A DNA stretch of 64,000 bases from Echinarachnius parma (GCA_037951105.1 JBAMJV010001306.1:124001-188000); one strand, 5' to 3'. Counted from the stretch's first letter, positions 34,869 through 47,150 are shown. The notes: generated by a model from the sequence alone, not told the origin. Numbers and translations are program-made.

Positions 34869-36336
34869 TAAACACAACAAAAAAAGTAACTCCCCCCCTA
34901 AGCAAAATGGCGTAACTTTTTAACGAATTGGGTTTGAGCAACATAACTTGGCAGGAATGTTTCTAAAATGATTGGCTAACTTCTCTGTGAAAATGAATTT
35001 GATCCGCCATGCCATGCATGAGTGAGCACACATTAAAGGGAAAATGTCACTTTTCAAAAGTCACAAGAGTCAAAAAGTGAAAATTCTGCCTTTAATGTGT
35101 GGTCACTCATCCATGACTCGACGAACCAATTTCATTTTCACACATAAGTTAGTCAATACATGTAGGAACAATCCTGCCGAGTTATTTTGCTCAAAACCTT
35201 TTCGTTAAAAAGTTATGTTATTTGATTAAGGGGGACTTATTTTTGTGTTGAGTTTAATTGATCAGTATTGTTGGAATAAACTCAACAAAAAAGTAAGTCT
35301 CCTCCTGATTAGAATAACATAACTTTTTAACAAAAATGTTTTGAGCAAAATAACCCCGGCAGGATTGGTCCATCGAGTCATGCATGAGTGAACACACATC
35401 AAAGGAAAGATTGGCACGTTGTGTGCTCACTCATGCGTGACTCAATGGACCAACTTCATTTTCACTCAGAAGTTAGTCACAAAGTGTAGGAACAATCCTG
35501 CCGAGTTATTTTGCTCAAAACATTTTTGTCAAAAAGTAACGCCATTTTGATTAAGGGGACTTACTTTTGTTGTTGTGTGTATTACAAAAGCGTGCATGAT
35601 TCATAAACACAACAAAAAAAGTGAGTCCCCTAATCAAAATGGCGTCACTTTTTGACAAACTTGTTTTGAGCATAATAACTCGGCAGGATTGTTCCTATAC
35701 TTTGTGACTAACTTCTGAGTGAAAATGAAGTTGGTCAATTGAGTCACGCATGAGTGAGCACACAAAGTGCCAATCTTTCCTTTGATGTGTGTTCACTCAT
35801 GCATGACTCGATGGACCAATTTCATTTTCACACAGAAGTTAGTCAATAAGTGTAGGAACATTTTTGTTAAAAAGTTATGTTATTCTAATCAGGAGGAGAC
35901 TTACTTTTTTGTTGAGTTTATTCCAACAATACTGATCAATTAAACTCAACACAAAAATAAGTCCCTCTTAATCAAATAACATAACTTTTTAACGAAAAGG
36001 TTTTGAGCAAAATAACTCGGCAGGATTGTTCCTACATTTATTGACTAACTTATGTGTGAAAATGAAATTGGTCCGTCGAATCATGGATGAGTAACCACAC
36101 ATCAAAGGCAGAATTTTCACTTTTTGACTCTTGTGACTTTTGAAAAGTGACATTTTCCCTTTAATGTGTGGTTACTCATCCATGATTCGACGGACCAATT
36201 TCATTTTCACAGAGACGTTAGCCAATCATTTTAGAAACATTCCTGCCAAGTTATGTTGCTCAAAGCCTCAAACCCAATTTGTTAAAAAGTTACGCCATTT
36301 TGCTTAGGGGGGGAGTTACTTTTTTTGTTGTGTTTA
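34869..36336. mobile_element. Giant palindrome made of four palindromic MITE units
   Basis: Four units lie head to tail: A 34869-35255, B 35277-35581, C 35603-35920 and D 35941-36336. Each unit is itself an inverted repeat, opening TAAACACAAC or TAAACTCAAC, then AAAAAAGTAA and a CCCCTAAGCA/CCTGATTAG-type block, and closing with the complement. A is the inverse of D, and B the inverse of C, so the whole is one palindrome of about 713-bp and 734-bp arms around a 21-bp unique spacer (35582-35602). Even the spacers match: A/B (35256-35276) is the complement of C/D (35921-35940). The arms differ by substitutions and indels (C lacks a stretch present in B near 35346-35366), so the copies are not identical. 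Units are non-coding. A relative lies at 38212-38831. Confidence 0.92.
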
Positions 36337-37426
36337 GTTGTGTTATTGTTAGTTGTACTACATGTGGTACGTATATAATGTTGTTTTTGCAAATATATAT
36401 TGTTTTATTTACACGGACTTGCACAAATAAAGTCATTGGGTAAGGCAAGTAACCGTGGTGAAATAAAATCAACTCTAACTCAAAGATTCTCATCACGATA
36501 GCGTAGCTAGCATGCACACAACTCGTGAAGTGAAACATTGCATCACGTATAACGTATTATCTAAAACAACAAGAGGAAATCGCCCAAACATTAACATAAC
36601 AAGTCACTAGTAGACATCCCTCCTCAACCCATCATGCCCACTCCAAATACTTTGTTATCATTATCTCGAGTTCGGATTCCAAGTTATGGGTTGTTTTCAG
36701 AACATTAACTAGGTAATGTATCGCACATGTTCCCAGGGTACTGTATGCGTTCTCACATAATCAATAGCACATGCGCATGTCAGTATGAGGTATAACGTTA
36801 CTTTGTAAGCTACAAAAATAAGGTTACGCCAATGTTGTCAACTTCAGAGTATGTATTTTCAATTCGTTAGTCTTGCATCAAGACTCGACAGGGACTGGGA
36901 CAGGACAGGGAATACAAGTAGTAGTCATTCAATTTTGACAGGGTTCATTATATACCTTGTAACGGATATTGTATGGTGTTCGCCGTTACCATTCTCTTTC
37001 ATGTTAGATAAAGCTGTCCCTATTATACCCCGCAATGAACTGGCAACAATTGTCGGCAATTTTGTGACGCACAGCGTCTTTTTCGCCGAACATTTTACTT
37101 GACCATACGCTGGATCAATGGCAGAACAGGAACACATTGTAGCTATTCAGAACAAATGAGGACAAACAAAAATCGTCTTCTAAATTCTTCACGCAATGGT
37201 TGAGTTATCCGTGTCAGCATGATGATATTTGTTTTAAACACATCAGGGAGCGTCACATGGTTACAACAAGCAAAACATACTAGTCCTATACAGCAGTATG
37301 AATCATTCTAGTGCAGCTTCGTGACGACGCGGTAGCCTGTTCGCCTTCACTCCCACTTTGATCACGGCGGAACACGGCTACGCCACCACATTATGTGGCT
37401 GCCCACCGGCGGCCCCATCTTGTAAG
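36337..37426. other. No gene seen
   Basis: Unique sequence; short frames at 36851-37102 and 36925-37137 lie on opposite strands of the same DNA and have no recognisable content. Confidence 0.45.
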
Positions 37427-37480
37427 ACCAAGGAGGTACTAGTACCTTGCCAAGGAGGTACTAGTACCTCCTTGGCAAGA
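37427..37480. repeat. Double palindrome with CCAAGGAGGTACTAG arms
   Basis: GACCAAGGAGGTACTAGTAC is followed at once by TTGCCAAGGAGGTACTAG and TACCTCCTTGGCAAG. The second half is a perfect inverted repeat centred on ACTAGT at about 37464; the first half is a partial duplicate of it. Compare 25870-25911. Confidence 0.8.
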
Positions 37481-37624
37481 CTATAAAGGGTTAACTTCAC
37501 ATTGTACATAATGGTCTGAGAAAGCTCGCATGTATCTCACTCCCCCTCTTGCCTCCTGTTACCCATGTTGCGGGGGAAACGCATCGACCTGTCAAGCTAT
37601 TCCCGCACCCCACCCACCTCCCCG

Positions 37625-37648
37625 CCCCCCCCCCCCCCAAAAAAAAAA
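37625..37648. repeat. C run followed by A run
   Basis: About 14 C then 10 A. The same C-then-A junction occurs at 53296-53330. Confidence 0.95.
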
Positions 37649-38211
37649 CAAAATAATGGACAGAGCTACGCCCCTAAACGGTCTAACGGGTATACATGAT
37701 TATGCACATTAAAATTGCACAGAGCTATGAAGAAAAAGAAAAAAAAAACGTTTCATGTTCGAGAGTCGCTCTCGATCGCTCGGTTCCCACGCCCCCTCTT
37801 GGCCCCTGTGGTCCTCTGGAGGGGGATTCGCGGCGTCGCGGCGGTTGCTATGGGTACGGTTGTGATCTCAGATCTACGTGTACACCTCTATAGCTATGAT
37901 TATGATGACCGTGACGATAGCGAAGTACGTGACGTGACAACCGTGATCTATGAGTATGAGATGAATTTAAAGGAACAAATCTCGTAAAAATGTTGCATCA
38001 AGTTTCCTAAATTCACTTTATCAATACGCGAAGCACAAGTGAAGACTGGTTAAACATGTTAAATATGGTATGAATTATGTCGTTTTTAAAAATCAAGATA
38101 GATACAACAACTTGCACATATGTAAACAGATGGGAGTTCAGCAAGTTCAACCAATTTCAATTTTAAATGTGTGAACTTCGTACGTAATAATGTTTAGGAT
38201 ATTTTTTGTTA
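37649..38211. other. No gene supported; one weak ORF
   Basis: A 90-codon plus frame (37715-37987) has a lysine run, a hydrophobic middle and an acidic tail (LYSYDYDDRDDSEVRD). It could be an exon fragment, but there is no splice support and no known domain. Confidence 0.3.
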
Positions 38212-38831
38212 TAAACCGAACACAAAAAATAACTTACCCTAAGCAATTGCTTAGCCTAAGCAATTGCCCATAATTTCATAACCAAGAATCGTTTCAAGAT
38301 TTCGTCTTGCCAAGATATCCCTATGGTAGTTAGGAAAACAACGTGTACAAATAAGAGGTAACCATTAATCCATGGTTGAGTGAGCACACATTACAGAAAA
38401 AATAGTCATATTTCAAAATTCGCAAAAGTATTATCATCATTACAAATTATTGAGAATTGGAAAATTAAAAAATGCACCGTTTTACAATTGCAATTAATGC
38501 ATTTTACCACATGTGCCATAAAAAACAAAATGAATGGAATATCAAACAGCATTATTTCATAAACCATGATCAATGCATTCCGCCACATGTGCTGATTCAC
38601 AACAATGTACCACAGGTACACGCAATACCTTGTGACTTTTGAATTGGGTCATTTTGTCTTTAATCTGTGCTCATTCAGCCATAAAGTGATGAATATCTCT
38701 GATTTTCGCACAAATCGAACATAACAAAATAATGTGCCAATATTGTGGTAAGATGACATCTTGAAACAATTATCGGTTATGAAATTATGTGCAATTGCTT
38801 AGGGGGTAAGTTACTTTTTGTGTTCGGTTTA
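38212..38831. mobile_element. 620-bp inverted-repeat element related to the giant palindrome units
   Basis: Left end TAAACCGAACACAAAAAATA then ACTTACCCTAAGCAATTG; right end CAATTGCTTAGGGGGTAAGT then TACTTTTTGTGTTCGGTTTA. Both the ends and the inner block (GTTGAGTGAGCACACATTA against GAGTGAGCACACATTAAAG) resemble unit A at 34869, so it is a diverged member of the same family. The centre holds about 240 bp of unrelated DNA with two copies of a GCATTYYRCCACATGTGC motif (38500, 38576). Near the left end a small CAATTGCTTAG palindrome is present. Confidence 0.8.
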
Positions 38832-39514
38832 GATTAACAAGACATTACTTATGTCGGGAACATGGTGATATTTACAAATAAAATCGTTTGACATATATGT
38901 CACGGTTATAATACATCTGAAGAGCGCCAACAGTTACGGTTCCATTAAGTAGTGGTGGCGGTAGAGATGTGTGCGCAGGGGTGGGGTGGGGGATTGAGTT
39001 CTTGATGATAAGATCGTTACATCCCTTCGTAATTCGTTAGTTTTTCATTTTCATTTCTCACCCATAAAGTTGATTTCAGGAGCTGGTGGGCTGGGGATGG
39101 AGTCAAGGGAGAAATTCCCCACGTGTGAATTATTACCCTCTTCAGTGCCACCAGCCCTTCCCCCCCTCCACTTATCACCCTCCTCCTTTCCACCCCCCCC
39201 CCCCCCCTTTTAGAATTTCTTCATTATCCTATGTTTGCACCTACCTATAACAATACGTGTCCAACAAGGATGACGCCTCCAACCAATCCACTGGTTTGAA
39301 ACATGTATGATTGAATGTATACCATAATGTCAAATTTTCAAGTTTAGGTTTGTTTCCAACAAAATAGCCTATCATGTACAATGATTTATAAAATAACTAA
39401 GGGAATACATATTGGAAACAGAGGGATCCACTAAAAAGCAATGCCTGTTGTACAATTATTTGTGGAACCCTCCAACCCATAATTGTGGCACAACCTGCCC
39501 TTTTTATGGGACCA
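38832..39514. other. No gene seen
   Basis: Contains a 15-bp C run at 39193-39207 after a C-rich stretch; otherwise unique. Confidence 0.45.
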
Positions 39515-39531
39515 CCCCCCCCCCCCCCCCC
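39515..39531. repeat. C homopolymer, 17 bp
   Basis: Unbroken run of C preceded by GGGACCA. Confidence 0.95.
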
Positions 39532-39633
39532 TACGTCTTGTTTATCCGGACTACGCCACCGATTTGCTGATTTGCAACATTCCATTCCAATCTCGGCAAA
39601 CAAGTCGTTCACGGCTGTTTATTCCATAGGCCC

Positions 39634-40065
39634 GGTCACATTTCAACGGATAGCGTCTATGGATCCCCGACGGAAAGCAAAAATTTAAATCCGTTCGTCT
39701 CCGTTCTTATTGCGTTTCTTGTCCGTTCCTTGTCAGACGATGTACGTTGTTCTATCAGGTGGAATGTTTGTGCATGAAGCAATACAGACGACTTTCACCA
39801 CCGGATAATTTGATTTCACAACTGTTCTATTCGTCGGGCATCCGTTTACGAAATCCGGTGATTTGTGACCGGACGCTATCCGGTGATAATTTGACCGGGC
39901 CCAAGTCGTCTCCATTGATTCACGCACAAGACATTCCGCCTGATAGAACAACGTGCATCGCCTGACAAGGAACGGACACGAAACGCATCTGAACGGAGAC
40001 GAACGGATTGAAAAATTGACTTCTCCGTCGGGCATCCGTTTACGCTAACCGGTGATATGTGACAA
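39634..40065. mobile_element. Foldback element with arms of about 130 bp
   Basis: Left arm runs from GGTCACATTTCAACGGATAG through AATCCGTTCGTCTCCGTTC, TTGTCCGTTCCTTGTCAG and GTTGTTCTATCAGGTGGAAT. The right arm is its complement from ATTCCGCCTGATAGAACAAC to GGTGATATGTGAC. The 160-bp loop contains two further terminus-like modules: GTCGGGCATCCGTTTACG with GGTGATTTGTGACCGG (39835-39875), and GGTGATAATTTGACCGGGCC. The element therefore looks like a foldback with repeated end modules. No ORF of interest. Confidence 0.85.
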
Positions 40066-42000
40066 TAGCTTTTATAGTCTTTCTCTTGCGTTGAACTTCA
40101 AACAAGATAAGCGGACGGTCCTGTCAACATGAGCGCGTGGGAAAAGACAACAAACGGACTCGCAAAGTCGCAAGTCAGGAGATAAGACGCATCGAAACCA
40201 TCTTCGTTATCTCCCGAAGACAAATTATTGTTATGTTATTTGGTGTGTACAGAGTGTATATGCGGTAGGTTAATCGGTTTTATTGCCATCTTCTTTTTGA
40301 GTTTCGAGTCTTCATTCCCACGCGTTCGTCATTGACACTGCTCTTGTTGATTATATATTATAAAGATAAAAATGTATGTTTTGAGAGAAAAGTCAAACAT
40401 GCAAGCGTCTTATAGTTTGTTGACGGGGCATTACATTTATGATAATAATATAATAATAGGTTCGATTTATATAACGCCTAATATAATGCAACATAATCAT
40501 CTATATAAGCGCTTTTAACACTATTATTTAACCGGTCATATGATACAAGTTAATTGTGCACACCATCTCCACCACTCGGGGAGCATTCCTTACAAGCGGC
40601 TCATTGGCATTGAGTAGATCATTCACATACATAACATAGCGACTTTTCAACTCATACCGGGTCCGGGTCCCTATATACATGATTTCGAGAGCAGCAATTG
40701 TAAATAATTGCACATTCTTTGGGGATCTCCTGTCCCCCTACTTTTTTTTAATGGAAATGATTCATGCCATTTTATTTCGTCAATTGCAACCCTCCCTCGT
40801 TCAGTTTCGAACCAGGGAAAAGCACTGGACATACTCATATTAGTTTGAAGAATGAGTCGTGTACTAATGTACGGTTGAAGCGCCGCAGATTAGTTTCACA
40901 AACACACACATACCTAACCATTTTATTTTTCATCCCCAATTTCATGTATTTTTTCCCCTGCGGGATGGGGTACCGTTATTTCAAGTGTCGAATCTTACAA
41001 TTATAAATTATTACATATTTTATATAAAATGACGAAAATAAAAGAAAATCATCCCCGGAAACGATTATTGCAAAGGTGACAGTTATTCAAATGATTCATA
41101 GGAAAAATAAGTAAATACTCTGTGACTAGTCTAACAGGAAGTACGAATCATAATTTCTTTCTATAAATTTGTTTACACCTATTCATGTATTTTTATATTT
41201 TTGGCGTGCAAATTGAATTCATTTATATATATATTTATTTTTGTCGTGCAAAATATTGCACCCTGACCGAACCCTTTAAAAGATAATATTTTGACTCATC
41301 ACACTGATTGTGTTTGTCATTTATGTCATGTCATTCACGCGCAGAGGGCAATAAAATCAAATCGAATCATTTCGTCACGTACCGAGAATCGTCCCTCGTG
41401 TGACGCCGTGAGTGCGACATGGTGACACTCATGGGGGTATGTTGCACAACACTTATGATGTATTTGAATCAAGCATAAAGTAATCGATAGTCGATGCTAA
41501 TTGGCTCGATCATGACACCGCGATCATGTTCGTCATGTTTGTGCAAAAGGACTCTATGACGCGGCGCGAAGCATCAGTTTCACTCTTAATTTAGAATGTC
41601 AAGACGAAATTGACGAACCTTTGATGAGAAACGTACTTTGGCAATGTACATTCGTGTAAATATTTATGTTAAATGTGATTATCTCCGAAATACGGTACAG
41701 CATAAAATGATAAATGCATAATCGATATTGACGGCAGCAGGATTGTGCCTCCCAAATCCCGATGCCCCCTTTTTGGCGTGTATTATTAAAAAGAGGCAAT
41801 GACCGATCCCCTTTCCCCTTTCACAACACCATACAGCATGTTCACAATATGGATACAACAAACGAGGTGTTGTTATAAATACATAATCATCGCTCATGGA
41901 AAGCGTTCCAAACACTTATTTGGGCAAACCATACTTATTGCCATGACAATAAGTGATTTTCAAACCGTCATCTTTTCCCAGTGTCAAGTACACAGTGGTG
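40066..42000. other. About 1.9 kb without a supported gene
   Basis: Unique AT-rich DNA. Frames 41599-41799 and 41679-41915 (minus) and 41799-42146 (plus) are open without recognisable content. Confidence 0.5.
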
Positions 42001-42560
42001 TAATGAGGGAAAACTTTTTGGGGGCTAAACCAAATCCGCATCACCACCGGATATTGCGAGGGAGCGAAGCGACTGAGCGGGGGGAAGGTGTGGGAGGTGG
42101 GTGTCCCCCCTCCCACGGTAGGGAGCTTTGGCGTTTTTGGACATGAAACTGCGCAATCTAGTGCATACCTAGAAAGGAAATTCTGACTTGACGACTTGTA
42201 CTATACTGTGGGTAAGTGCGTCATGATTCTACCGACCAAAAAAAAAAGGTTATTATTTGTTTCCTGAAGAAAAACAAATATGCACCCCCAAAATAATATT
42301 CGCAAAGTGACATATACAGTTCGAACAGTGCATCAAAAGCCAAATTAGTTATGATACAACAACATGAACATTGTATTCCAGACGTAGACAAGACCGATTA
42401 CTGAGGGATCGAAACAATTACCGAGAGGGGGAAGGGTGATGGTAGGGTGTGATGGTAGGTGTGTGTCCGCCCGTGCATGGTAAGGGTGCTTTTGCAATGT
42501 TTTACTTGAAATTATGCAATCTGGTGCATACTTGGAAGGAAATTTGACTTGACATGAAAT
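42001..42560 (+). repeat. Diverged direct duplication, about 355-bp spacing
   Basis: Segments 42071-42193 and 42423-42555 share GGGGGAAGGTG, TGGTAGGTGTG/GGAGGTGGGTG, GGTAGGGAGCTTT, ATGAAACTGCGCAATCTAG against TTGAAATTATGCAATCTGG, GTGCATACCTAGAAAGGAAA and TTTGACTTGAC. The first copy is preceded by a CAGTGGTGTAATGAGGGAAA start and GCGAGGGAGCGAAGCGACTG, phrases typical of dispersed invertebrate repeats. Confidence 0.7.
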
Positions 42561-42641
42561 AAAATCTGAGTTATCTTGACTAAAGAAATACTATTTTTTC
42601 AATCACTGGTATCGAATTAGATATAAACCATGATTGAAATT

Positions 42642-42720
42642 GTTTTTTTTTTTTTGGGGGGGGGGGGGGGGCACGAGCCTCCCCAAGCCCCCCCCCCCCC
42701 CTCCCCCCCCCCCCCTCCCC
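42642..42720. repeat. T run, G run and C-rich run in succession
   Basis: 14 T then 16 G (42656-42671), 15 mixed bases, then C-rich DNA 42688-42720. The G and C runs could pair as a hairpin stem. Confidence 0.9.
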
Positions 42721-45160
42721 CACCAGTACTCCAGTGCAATTACATGCTGCTGTTGCTAGTCGCAATGGGATAAAACTTCCAAAATTAAGATAATTAACTT
42801 AATTGTTCGTAGAAATTAAATTCAACATGTTCGCACCCTCTTGTCAAATCTTTCTTGTTATCCATGATAATCAGTGTCTCTTTTCTTCTTCTTCATTTTC
42901 TGACGATTCCGTTGTCCGGCATCTTCGCGATGGACGGTCAAGTCAGACCGTGGTCAGATAAACCAGTCTGGTGGCGCCACAATTAGTCGCTTCGCAGACA
43001 CTTGTTATTTTTGTTTTTAACTCCTTGTTTAATCTTCTCACCCGCTTGTTTTGTTTATCCAGCAATTAATACCAACTGCCTACCGAGTGAGGCTAATCGG
43101 AACTTCAAAGTCAGCGACGAAGGCCAGGGAGAAAGGTTGTGTCCATTCACGGTCGCAACTGGTCGGTCGTGGCGCCGGTGGTAGCCCACCGATGTGAAAT
43201 ATCGGATGTAGTATATGACGCCGCGCCATCCAGGAGGTAAACTGTCAAGTGATGTGATAGGTTATCGACAGTTCCATTGGTCTCAAATTGGTCTAAGACT
43301 ATTGTTATATGCCTATCGTTATTCCGTCTTCAGTCATACTATAACTTTGCCTAATATTTCGGTTGTCTAAGTGCCAATTTGGCTAACACTATAACTTTAC
43401 TATGGACTTTATTACAATACATGACTTTACTAAGCCCATACTGTGCTTCTGGTATTTCTCTTTTTTTTTGTTGTCTGATGTAGGCTACAGTGTAATGGTT
43501 AGTCGACGTTAGGGTTATATGTGTCAGATGGAAATAGAAATAGACTTATTTTTATTACATGTTAGAAGATGACATAATTATCCATGGTCCACGAAGTATA
43601 TAGGTTATGAATTAGTTATCTCGAAACATAATATCGCTGCAATCATGTCAACTCTTTTCATCTTCCTACAAAAGCGGGCAACATCTATCCACTCGGTATC
43701 GGTGGGTTTGGCGGACACGTTGGCGGGCTTTTGCATGCGATAGGTCGGGTGGACGGGGGATTACACGGGCGTTGTTTGCTCGCGCGGCGCCTAGACGGCT
43801 TGCGCGCCAGTTTATCAATCTGGCGTAATCAAACAAGCGGGTTGTTGCGAAGAACAATAAACTTCACTCTTGACCATACATTTTAATTGACTGGAGGACC
43901 GTTTTTGACGCGAGAGATTACAAAAATCGAGGTTTGGATTACGAAAAGTGTTTGAAAGTGAATGGGTGAATTAGTGTTCAAACAATTCCCTTGTCGATCG
44001 CTGACCGTTTCACGCGAGTCATTTCCCACTCGAGAATTGACTAACAATGATGATGATAACCGATTGTATTGTGGTCGATTTTTTAATTTGATCGTTGTTT
44101 GAATAAGTAAGTAGGTTTATAGCGTACATCCTAATTCAGTGCAATTATGTTGAACAAATTAAAGAAACAAAATAATGTTGGCATGAAATAGGATAGGGCT
44201 TGCAAGTTTGGTTTAGGAAAACGGATGAATATTATGGGTCTGTTATCATGCAACCCTGCTAGCTAAGGTTCATGCTTAGTCTATTTTAGAGTCGATATAC
44301 TGCTAATTAAGCAACGAAAAGTCTTTGTTGCCTAGTTGGCCACTAAAACATCACTTGTTACTTATTTAGCTTTTCATCCAAAATACGCCCAGCCTGAAAC
44401 TATCATTTTTATGACTTAGATATCACCGAGAACATCACCGATCAAGACAACAAATTGTGCCCAAATGCCCACTGCAGAAATGGTCGCTTGCTGAATCTGA
44501 ATGTCTGAAGCGCAACGCTCTGCACAAATTCCTGTAACAATTTAGCAGCAGCAACCATTTTCAAATTTGCAATAACAGACCCCAATTCGGAAGATGTGGT
44601 TAATTTTGAATTGTCCCCTAAAATGCAAGGAAAACAAGTGGAACGTGAGAATTGGCTCATTACTTAGGCCGCAAAATACTTGCTCTCAAAATATGATCGG
44701 GAATAAATGGGCAAATATCAAATGTTTGCCGAGTCTTTATGATATTTAGTATTGGCCTTCCTTTGTACTTTGTAAAATACTGCAAGCGTCTACCGACTTG
44801 CAAAATACGGAGTATTGGACAAAAAAAGCTTCTTCATGAAAATTGTTCTTAATTTATCAAAAAGATTGCAGACGGTGAAATGATTTGCGAAATTTGACAA
44901 TAAAGCTAAAAAGCATTTTATTGATTCAGTTTCTTTCACTTTAGTTGCAAAACACGGGTTGGCTGTTTAACTTTAGGTCGGACGGATCATCGGATGTTTG
45001 TATGTTTATATACCGGTTGCAACTCTACATATTCATGATATTCTACACACTAAGCTTTCCCAGATATATTCAGTGAATGCAGGCGTAGCCATCATTATGT
45101 CAGAAAAGGGGTAAAAAGGGGGGCAAATTTGCCTCTCTTTTTTGTTTTTTTTGTTTTTTT
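42721..45160. other. About 2.4 kb without a supported gene
   Basis: Unique DNA with a GC-rich patch 43690-43830 (source of the arginine-rich minus frame 43666-43857). The phrase ACTATAACTTT recurs at 43337 and 43388. Nothing else stands out. Confidence 0.5.
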
Positions 45161-45310
45161 GTACAGACACCCTCAATCAGTAATGATTATTGACGCCTTG
45201 AACCGCCCTATTATTATTATTAACATCACAATCCGAGAGACGCAATCTAGTTCTCGAACCCGGACCTATTTGCGCGAAGAGCAAAGCTCGGACCACTTGA
45301 ACCAGAACAC
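45161..45310 (-). mobile_element. tRNA-derived SINE, family S1, third copy
   Basis: Read on the minus strand: head AAGTGGTCCGAGCTTTGCTC then TTCGCGCAAATAGGTC, box B GGGTTCGAGAAC, body TTGCGTCTCTCGGATTGTGA, an expanded TTAATAATAATAATA stretch, GGGCGGTTCAAGGCGTCAAT and CTGTAC. The order matches 24551-24722. The GATAA of the body has expanded into an AAT triplet run. Partly covered by two overlapping open frames that are not genes. Confidence 0.75.
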
Positions 45311-46076
45311 CTCTTTTCCAAGTCCAACGGGGACAAGGTTTCGTACGAGGGATGGGGTGATAGTTAGTGTTAATGATGTTTTTTTCTTTAATTTTCTCAA
45401 CAGGGGTAGTGGATATTCATGTAGAGGTAATGCCCCCTTGTCTCCAAATATTCGCCACTGCAGCACCGACAAACATGAAGCAATATTTAAACATGAGTTT
45501 TGTATGATTTTAAAAGTATACACAGGAAGCCATTTTAAAAGGAAGCTAATATTATTGCGTCCAAATATCATTCCCTAAATCGCCGATTATAATTCAATGA
45601 TGACACAAGCCTATTATTACCCAAAAGTGTAAATAAAGAAAGAGAGGAAAAAGTAACACTTGGACGCTTAGAGGAAATATTTCAGCTTCCGCAGCCGATA
45701 TTTTCTTGGTTTCATGTAAACATACATATTTGGTATTTGCCATTTCTATTTAATCGGTGATTTAAAAACATGTCTTGAATAACGGCTCGCAAAATATAAG
45801 CCAAGAAGCACGATTTTTACCTTCTTGCTACAACAAATCGGTAAATATTACAAAGGGTATTTTAAATACATTTACTAATACTAAATGGATTTAGGATGTC
45901 GAGGGATGGATTCGGTTTTTTCTTTCAAACTTCCTTTTTGTTCGGGAATATCAAACAAGAAACTGACTGTATGAGCACGGAGCACAATTTGCTAATGTGC
46001 AAACAAAACTGGAGCCTGGAGGGACATACCGATGAACAGCTGTGTGAAAGAAATTAGAAAGAGCAGCCGATAAAGG
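45311..46076. other. No gene seen
   Basis: Unique AT-rich sequence; a phrase near 45467 (TTCGCCACTGCAG) resembles the end of dispersed elements starting CAGTGGCG, but its partner end is not clear. Confidence 0.4.
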
Positions 46077-46150
46077 GCGTCAGTAGCGCAGTTGGTATTG
46101 GTAAGAGCACCAGGCTGCTGGCGAACCGCAGGTTACAGGTTCGAACCCCC
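46077..46150 (+). mobile_element. tRNA-like sequence, third type
   Basis: Box A TAGCGCAGTTGG (46084-46095) and box B GGTTCGAACCC (46138-46148), with a possible anticodon arm CCAGGCTGCTGGCGAACC between. D arm carries an insertion (TATTGG repeated). The 3' flank CCCCCAATCC / GGATGGGGGT forms a small hairpin. It may be a SINE head or a tRNA pseudogene; no other copy seen here. Confidence 0.5.
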
Positions 46151-46416
46151 AATCCGTTCGGGATGGGGGTATGACAAGTTGAGAAAAAAAGGAAAGACCA
46201 ACGATGGGTTTTGGGGATGCTATGAACAAGAAGAAGGAGGGGCCGGGGCATGAGGTGATTTGAGCAAGGATGTATTGTTATTAAAATACCTCCTTGATTT
46301 GAGTAACAGAAGAATGCAAGACGGATAGGACAAAAAGTTATCCTTGGTTAGACATGTTAGATGCGCTGCGGCAAAGCCTCAACTAGAGAAAGGCGAAAAT
46401 ATTCAAAATATTCAAA

Positions 46417-46497
46417 ACAACAACAACGGCAAGGACAACAACGACAAGGACAACCACAACCACATCGACAGCGACAGCGACACCAATGACAACGACA
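46417..46497 (+). repeat. Imperfect AAC/GAC triplet repeat
   Basis: Units such as AACAACAACGGC, GACAACAACGAC and GACAGCGACAGCGAC. Frames are open on both strands here because of the triplet period. Confidence 0.8.
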
Positions 46498-46509
46498 GGG
46501 ACATGAAGC

Positions 46510-46610
46510 AGCCAGCCTTGCTTGCGGCTGACGCGACGCTGCTCGTGTGATACAGTAGTCGCATTTGCCAGTCGCTCCTGCCATTCACACGCGAGACCTT
46601 GTCAAAAGTC
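46510..46610 (-). mobile_element. Family F (hAT-like) fragment
   Basis: In reverse it reads GACTTTTGACAAGGTCTCGC, then GAATGGCAGGAGCGACTGGC, matching the TTGACAAGGC ... GCAGGAACGACTGG start of the copy at 5217-5405. The element's far end is absent. Confidence 0.65.
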
Positions 46611-47150
46611 TATGATGACCCATATATAGGTATCAATCGAAAGGGGGTAGACTGTGAATGGGAAGCCTGGAGCTAGAAGACTATAGTCGCAGTGAACTGT
46701 CGGTCATTTACTCTGCCCACAAGCCAATGACCTGATGTAACACAGCCTATAACAGCAACATAACAGCTTGTAGTAAAGGTGTTTACCCCTGTCTAAATTC
46801 AAAATGTTACGCGTCGTAAAATCAAGAAATATCCTTGATAGTATTTATTGCTGTAAGCGAAGCCGCGGATTAGCGCGTTTACGACTGTGTGAAGCAACAA
46901 ACATCTTTGTTTCTTCATTCACCGAAGAAAAAAAAAGTTGACGATTTCGGTACGGAAAATAGAATTTGGAATTTGGAGGTCGCACATGTTGAAAGAAATG
47001 AAACGAACCATGTAATCAACAAACCCCAAAAAGGTGTGTATATAATGCGCTATAAAAATCCACCCCCACCTTATCAAATTCCCAAGAACATGTGTAATAA
47101 AAGAAATAAAAATGTAATGTTATAACTTATAGGGTGAGGGAGGAAGGGGG
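46611..47150. other. No gene seen
   Basis: Unique sequence including an open plus frame 46889-47125 without recognisable content. Confidence 0.4.

Noticed and set aside
34402..34944. Longest open frame in the window (180 codons, minus strand).
   Set aside because: It begins inside a foldback element, includes a poly-C tract read as glycine, and shows no recognisable domain.
46344..46584. Open frames on both strands over AAC/GAC triplets.
   Set aside because: Explained by the triplet repeat; the minus frame is just Cys/Arg-rich low complexity.
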